Shown piece after piece: positions 6,003 to 9,899 of a DNA stretch of 9,899 nt; position 1 is the stretch's first letter, and each line of letters begins with the position of its first letter. Both the position numbers and the translations under genes were made by a program. The notes under the pieces were generated by a model. It had not been told where the DNA came from. It did no database searches and was given only the letters and a program-made list of their open reading frames with translations. Source of the stretch: JBELHJ01 sp042091495 (GTDB lineage Bacteria > Bacteroidota > Bacteroidia > Flavobacteriales > Flavobacteriaceae); NCBI GenBank assembly GCA_042091495.1, contig JBELHJ010000069.1, forward strand, positions 1-9,899. The letters run 5' to 3'.

Positions 6003-7837
6003 TGTTTTTCTATTAGCTTTTCTATTAGTTTACTGTTTTTATCAATAAGCGTTTGTTGTTCTTTAATGGCGTTGATTAAAACAGGTACAAGCCCTTGATA
6101 GTTAACAGAAAGAATTCCATTCTGTTCCGATACTAACTCAGGATAGATTTTTTGAATGTCCTGAGCTAATAAACCTATCTTGGTTTTTTGTTGTGCATCA
6201 CGTTTCATGTTGTAGGATTTACCGTCTATTTGTAAAACATTGGCAAGCGTAGCTCCTAACGAGATGATATTGGTTTTTAATCGCATATCAGAATTTACGG
6301 TAAGTTCTCCAGCTACAGTCGTTGTACCGTCAAATAAAACAGTCATGGCATCAGAACGGGCTGTATCGTCTCCATTACCAATTACAAAGGCACGGTTTGA
6401 TAAACTAAAGTTACTAGCTTCTGCATTAGGATCTGTGGTGTTATAGGCGCCAATTACGGTGCTATTATAACCGTCTGCAATAGTGTTTACGCCCGAGGCT
6501 AATGTAAAATCTGCAACAGCACCTTGATTACCAGCAGCAGTGTTCATAGACATGTCTACGGCATTGGTGCCCAAAGTCCCATAATGATCTGGATTTTCAG
6601 AAACTTGATCTAAACGATAGCCCTTAGAGCCGTTACCTGTATTGTATCTTAACAAACCTCCATATCCGTTTGTTGTATCATTGTAATGAATTCCATCCTC
6701 ATCGCTTCCTGGTTCTGAATTGCCTTCACCACTACCTCTTACATATTCAAAATTATAGTCTCCATTATCATTGGCAGCACCCCAATCTAGTATTTGCATT
6801 TCTGTAATTAATTCGGTTTCGTATGAGTCTGTTTCATTTTCATAACTGTGATTTACTATAGCTACCAATGTTTTAAAACGATTGCCAAATTGTCCTTGAC
6901 CAATTTCTTTTAACATAGACTGGTATAACGTAATTAAATCGTGTTTCCAGTGCCAATCAGGTATATATTGTAGTTCTGTTTCTAGATCTAAATCATGAGG
7001 TACACGAGCAAACATGAGCATTTTTCCCGAATTACCTAACATTGCATTTTCATAATTAACATCTAAGAGGTTTTTTAAACCATTGTCATTACTATCTCCA
7101 CTTAGCGTATTTAGTCTTGAAATCTGAACACCTTCTGTGATAGCATCATGATTGTAGGGGCTATTGGGATCGTCTGCGCTGTTTTTTACAATTCTAATAT
7201 TGTCATAACCGTCATTATTTAAAGGCCAATACTTGGTATTAGTAGACGTATGAAATGTAAAAGTATCTGAGGACACTTCATCACCAGCACCTCCTCTAAG
7301 GTGCGCAAAATTGGATTTCCCCCAATTTCCATCTGAGGTTGTATAGTTAAAATAATTACTATCTCCATCAATGCCTTTATTATCGTCTCTAGGATATGCA
7401 ATAAGACGATACTCAATATAAATATCAAAAGGCATTACTTTGATAACTGCATTAGGCTGGGTATCAAACTTCATTTTAATGTTGTTGCTATCGTGCATGT
7501 CTTTCCATGAACTTTGATAACTTAAACTGGCATAATCATCAATGTTACCGTAGGCCCAATTGGCTGAGGGACTGTCCCCAGCGTAGGCGCCGTTGACAAT
7601 AAAACTGTGTTGCATTTCACCAGATCTTGAAATTACCATATCAATGGTAATTGATTCGTCTTCGTTTTGAAACACCCTAATGTGTTCTTGGTTTCCAATC
7701 ATTCGCATTGGGCCATCATCGCTAGCGGCTGGATCGGTTGCAAAATAAACAGGGTTGTCAGCAATTTTCCATACCGTTTGGGCGTATATAATTTGATAAG
7801 TAGTTATCAAAAAACATAATGTAATAATGTTTTTCAT
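5993..7837 (-). CDS. Exported fibre-like protein with YadA-head-like segment and C-terminal S74 intramolecular chaperone
   Basis: A 614-residue protein with signal peptide MKNIITLCFLITTYQIIYAQ and mature start TVW. Residues about 22-420 are beta-rich and Asn/Asp/Gly-rich, with no family I recognise. Residues about 425-500 hold a YadA-head-like stretch (SGVNTIADGYNSTVIGAYN, then SNRAFVIGNGDD), typical of trimeric left-handed beta-rolls. Residues 511-595 are a Peptidase_S74 domain: VNSDMRLKTNI, IDGKSYNMK, KIGLLAQDIQKIYPELV, LSVNYQGLVPVLINAIKEQQ. This domain trimerises endosialidase-type fibres and then cuts itself off. Ser516 and Lys521 are spaced like the Ser-Lys dyad reported for MYRF. A C-terminal coiled coil (about 592-612) follows. 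No phage genes are nearby and it lacks its own T9SS signal, so I infer a cell-encoded surface fibre. Its last bases overlap the next gene by 10. Confidence 0.87.
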   Translation of the reverse strand: MKNIITLCFLITTYQIIYAQTVWKIADNPVYFATDPAASDDGPMRMIGNQEHIRVFQNEDESITIDMVISRSGEMQHSFIVNGAYAGDSPSANWAYGNIDDYASLSYQSSWKDMHDSNNIKMKFDTQPNAVIKVMPFDIYIEYRLIAYPRDDNKGIDGDSNYFNYTTSDGNWGKSNFAHLRGGAGDEVSSDTFTFHTSTNTKYWPLNNDGYDNIRIVKNSADDPNSPYNHDAITEGVQISRLNTLSGDSNDNGLKNLLDVNYENAMLGNSGKMLMFARVPHDLDLETELQYIPDWHWKHDLITLYQSMLKEIGQGQFGNRFKTLVAIVNHSYENETDSYETELITEMQILDWGAANDNGDYNFEYVRGSGEGNSEPGSDEDGIHYNDTTNGYGGLLRYNTGNGSKGYRLDQVSENPDHYGTLGTNAVDMSMNTAAGNQGAVADFTLASGVNTIADGYNSTVIGAYNTTDPNAEASNFSLSNRAFVIGNGDDTARSDAMTVLFDGTTTVAGELTVNSDMRLKTNIISLGATLANVLQIDGKSYNMKRDAQQKTKIGLLAQDIQKIYPELVSEQNGILSVNYQGLVPVLINAIKEQQTLIDKNSKLIEKLIEKQCD

Positions 7838-7937
7838 AAAATTTAATATTAGGTTAGCATTTTAAGATAGGTATAATTAATTGGTTTTTAGTAACTTGAC
7901 TTAAATAATTATGTAAACTAACATTAAAACACAAATT

Positions 7938-8444
7938 ATGAGATTAATTTTATTACTATTTGCTGTAGTTTTTCTTTCATTCAATACAGCAGATACTTTA
8001 GACTCGGCTTCAGATTTTGAAGCTTTGAAACAACTGGAAGGGAAATGGTCCGGAACGCTTTATAGAAGTGATGATTCCTCTGCTGCGTTTAATTTAGAGT
8101 ACAGCATAACTTCTAATGGGAGTGCCTTACTTGAGGAAAGTAACACAGGAGGTATAGAAATGCTAACTATTTTTAATGTTAACGATGGCAATCTATTATT
8201 AACGCATTATTGCGGCTTAAAAAATAAACCGGTTTCGCTATTGGAAAGTAGTGCTGATGGCGTTTATGTTTTTAAAACCGATGCGACAAGAAGTGGACTA
8301 ACTTCAGGGAAAGACATGTATGTTGACTCATGGAAAGTAGATTTAATTCCAGAAGACGATTCCAAGATGTACTATGAATACACCGTAGTAGGCCCAAAAG
8401 GCGTTGCTTTTGTAGCAAAAGCTGATCTTGCCAGGGTAAAATAG
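7938..8444 (+). CDS. Exported lipocalin/DUF1579-like beta-barrel protein
   Basis: A 168-residue protein with an N-terminal hydrophobic signal (MRLILLLFAVVFLSF, cleavage probably near residues 18-20). The mature part begins with a short helix and LEGKWSGT (33-40). It continues with LEYSITSNGSALLEES (53-68), MLTIFNVNDGNLLLTHYCGLKNKP (75-98) and strands ending YYEYTVVGPKG (145-155). The L.G.W.G start, GSALLEE and LTHYC motifs match a group of small exported proteins resembling DUF1579 and calycin-like barrels. Ligand and function are unknown; the His90-Tyr-Cys92 triplet could line a pocket (inference). It is divergent from the S74-domain gene across a 100-base gap and is followed by a terminator, so it is probably monocistronic. 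Confidence 0.8.
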   Translation: MRLILLLFAVVFLSFNTADTLDSASDFEALKQLEGKWSGTLYRSDDSSAAFNLEYSITSNGSALLEESNTGGIEMLTIFNVNDGNLLLTHYCGLKNKPVSLLESSADGVYVFKTDATRSGLTSGKDMYVDSWKVDLIPEDDSKMYYEYTVVGPKGVAFVAKADLARVK

Positions 8445-8463
8445 CCCAGACATAATTTAATTT

Positions 8464-8512
8464 AAAGCACTGTCTTAATTTTAGGATTCCTAAAGTTAGG
8501 CAGTGTTTTTTA
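8464..8512 (+). terminator. Rho-independent terminator after the lipocalin-like gene
   Basis: A two-part hairpin. The outer arms AAAGCACTG (8464-8472) pair with CAGTGTTTT from 8501, counting one G-T wobble. The inner hairpin TTTAGGA/TCCTAAA is centred at about 8487. A T6 run at 8506-8511 follows. It lies 19 bases after the stop at 8444 and 28 bases before the next start. Confidence 0.8.
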
Positions 8513-8540
8513 TTACCTTGAATTGTAATATTTATAAAAT

Positions 8541-9764
8541 ATGAAAACGTTTAGGAATCTAGTTTTACTCATTCTTTTTTTTAAGGCAATACTTTCATGT
8601 AAAAGAGGCAAGGATTATAAAAAGGATTTAATTTCTGAAGTCATAGAAAACAGCTCAGATTCATTGTTAAAAGTCATTTGGTCTCAAAGGAAAGACTTCA
8701 ATGTTCAAGTTAACTTTACTCAAATTATCAATAAAGATTCAGTTGTTCCTAAATTTCAGACCTTTTCATATCCCCAAGGTACACCGCCTTATTTTTATCC
8801 CGCAAGTACTGTAAAATTGCCCATTGCAATTTTAGCATTGGAAAAACTTAGTGTATTGCAATCTGAAGGCATTGCAATAGATCACAAAACGCTTTTTAAA
8901 ACTTATGATAATTCAATGCAAGTTTTAAGCGCAGTTGATAAGACTCACTCTAAAGGCTGGTTGACTATTGGACACCTAATAAAAAAAATATTTTTGGTTA
9001 GTGATAATGAGGCTTTTAATTATTTGTATGATTTTTTAGGGACAGATTATATAAATCAGTCTCTGAATTCAAAAGGGATTGAGGGTATACGTATTGTTCA
9101 TAAGTTATCATCAAATGCTATTTCAGAGGTTAATTCTCAAATGGTTTTTTTTTCAGAATCACTAGATACTTTGTATCATCAGCCTATATTATCTTCTAGT
9201 AATTACAATACTAAACTTGATTTAAAGGGCTTAAAAAAAGGTAAAGGGTTTTATAAAAACGGGGAATATTTGGCTTATTCTATGGATTTCTCAACAAAAA
9301 ATTATATTTCTTTAAATGCATTACACGGTATTTTAAGACGTATTATCTTTCCTGAATCTTTTTCTAAGGACAATCAATTCAATTTAGAAGATGAAGATTT
9401 AAATTTTCTACGTTACTGGATGAGTAGAGTCCCTACTGAAATCAATGAGCCATATTACGATCGCGACTTATATTTTGATAGTTATTGTAAATTTTTTATG
9501 TACGGTGATACCACTGGTGAGATGACTCCAAAAATTAGAATTTACAATAAAATAGGACTAGCCTACGGCACAGTTACAGATGTAGCATACATAACCAATC
9601 ATAAAGGGCTTTCATTTATGTTGAGTGCTTGTTTAGAAGTTAATGAAAATCAAATCTTTAATGACGATATTTATGAATATGATACTATTGGGATTCCTTT
9701 TTTGGCAGCCTTAGGACGTGCTTTCTATAATTATGAATTGAAAACAGCGGAGCTCATTAAATAG
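8541..9764 (+). CDS. Class A beta-lactamase-like serine hydrolase lipoprotein
   Basis: A 407-residue predicted lipoprotein: the signal MKTFRNLVLLILFFKAILSC has a lipobox with Cys20, followed by a basic KRGKDYKK stretch. Three active-site motifs of the penicillin-recognising serine hydrolases are present and in order: SxxK as Ser89-Thr-Val-Lys92 (YPASTVKLP), SDN as Ser154-Asp-Asn156 (LVSDNEAFN), and KTG-type Lys337-Ile-Gly339 (YNKIGLAYGTVTDVAY). SxxK to SDN is 65 residues, close to the 60 of TEM-type enzymes, but SDN to KIG is 183 against about 104, so roughly 80 residues are inserted. I find no ExxLN omega-loop motif. It is therefore more likely a peptidoglycan- or ester-acting serine hydrolase than a true beta-lactamase (inference). 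The start is the first ATG, 28 bases after the preceding terminator. Confidence 0.87.
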   Translation: MKTFRNLVLLILFFKAILSCKRGKDYKKDLISEVIENSSDSLLKVIWSQRKDFNVQVNFTQIINKDSVVPKFQTFSYPQGTPPYFYPASTVKLPIAILALEKLSVLQSEGIAIDHKTLFKTYDNSMQVLSAVDKTHSKGWLTIGHLIKKIFLVSDNEAFNYLYDFLGTDYINQSLNSKGIEGIRIVHKLSSNAISEVNSQMVFFSESLDTLYHQPILSSSNYNTKLDLKGLKKGKGFYKNGEYLAYSMDFSTKNYISLNALHGILRRIIFPESFSKDNQFNLEDEDLNFLRYWMSRVPTEINEPYYDRDLYFDSYCKFFMYGDTTGEMTPKIRIYNKIGLAYGTVTDVAYITNHKGLSFMLSACLEVNENQIFNDDIYEYDTIGIPFLAALGRAFYNYELKTAELIK

Positions 9765-9837
9765 ATTTTATTTGAGAGTGTGTTGTAATGTGGTGATTGA
9801 AAACTAATTCCTATTTTTAAGCTCAAAATTTGAATTA

Positions 9838-9899
9838 ATGAAATCTTTAAATGACAATTGGTTTGTGATTACTTTAACAGCAGTAGTTTTTGGTCTTTT
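9838..9899 (+). CDS. N-terminal fragment of a probable membrane or exported protein (3' end outside window)
   Basis: An ATG at 9838 opens a frame running off the right edge: 20 complete codons starting MKSLNDNWF, then a hydrophobic run (VITLTAVVFGL) typical of an N-terminal membrane anchor or signal. It follows the beta-lactamase-like gene on the same strand with a 73-base gap that has no clear terminator, so it may be co-transcribed. The family cannot be identified from so little sequence. Confidence 0.55.
   Translation, partial: MKSLNDNWFVITLTAVVFGL

Noticed and set aside
6240..6446. 68-codon plus-strand open frame over the S74/YadA-head region
   Set aside because: It is antisense to recognisable domains and has no signal or family features.
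7219..7428. 69-codon minus-strand open frame in another frame of the 614-residue protein
   Set aside because: It is nested in a larger gene on the same strand with no independent start context or family match.
5993..7837. Prophage tail-fibre gene
   Set aside because: The S74 domain suggests phage, but the Sec signal peptide, the coupled T9SS cargo and the lack of any phage structural, lysis or integration gene argue for a cell-encoded surface protein.
7838..7937. Divergent flavobacterial promoters (TTG-N17-19-TAnnTTTG) in this gap
   Set aside because: TTG and TA-containing stretches occur on both strands, but none has both elements at the right spacing with a good TAnnTTTG match. The gap must hold promoters, but I cannot place them.
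9144..9152. Run of nine T inside the beta-lactamase-like gene as a phase-variation or frameshift site
   Set aside because: The frame is intact through the run and on to the KIG motif, and similar T/A runs are common in this AT-rich DNA.
9823..9833. Palindrome TCAAAATTTGA upstream of the last partial gene
   Set aside because: It is eleven AT-rich bases with no U-tract; too short to separate from chance or to call a terminator or operator.

Overview
The window looks like chromosomal DNA of a marine-type Bacteroidetes, most likely Flavobacteriia. The evidence is an AT-rich sequence, start codons without clear Shine-Dalgarno sequences, a type IX secretion (T9SS) type A sorting domain on one protein, many short-lipobox lipoproteins, and intergenic palindromic terminators flanked by A6/T6. 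I see no rRNA, tRNA, CRISPR array, transposase, integrase or phage structural cluster.

Layout. (a) 2-127 (+) is the 3' end of an unidentified gene, converging on (b) an exported M24 (Xaa-Pro dipeptidase-like) metallopeptidase at 134-1465 (-). (c) 1622-2392 (+) is an exported protein of unknown function built from two diverged copies of an alpha+beta unit; it ends at a palindromic terminator (2394-2425) shared with the opposing genes. (d) 2430-3195 (-) holds an NTF2/SnoaL-like lipoprotein followed by a small YgaP-like (DUF2892-type) membrane protein. (e) 3291-4835 (+), divergent from (d), holds a second, paralogous NTF2-like lipoprotein followed by a PDZ plus multi-pass membrane protein that resembles a sensor module with no kinase. 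A second bidirectional terminator (4861-4893) separates this from (f) 4911-7837 (-): a large exported protein with a YadA-head-like segment and a C-terminal S74 intramolecular chaperone domain, overlapping by 10 bases a T9SS-sorted secreted protein. (g) 7938-8444 (+) is an exported lipocalin/DUF1579-like beta-barrel candidate, followed by a terminator. (h) 8541-9764 (+) is a class A beta-lactamase-like lipoprotein. (i) 9838-9899 (+) is the start of a truncated membrane or secreted protein.

How the genes fit together. Nearly every product is predicted to be exported: secreted, lipid-anchored or in a membrane. The window is therefore a run of cell-envelope and surface genes rather than one pathway. 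The most system-like parts are the S74 chaperone protein coupled to a T9SS cargo, and the mirrored arrangement in which two related NTF2-like lipoproteins are each followed by a membrane protein. I could not find convincing flavobacterial promoters (TTG-N17-19-TAnnTTTG) in the intergenic gaps and have not annotated any. There is no gene-free stretch over 300 bases; the longest gap is 1466-1621, which is AT-rich with no structure I can support. I see no complete, clearly undescribed defence or mobile system here.
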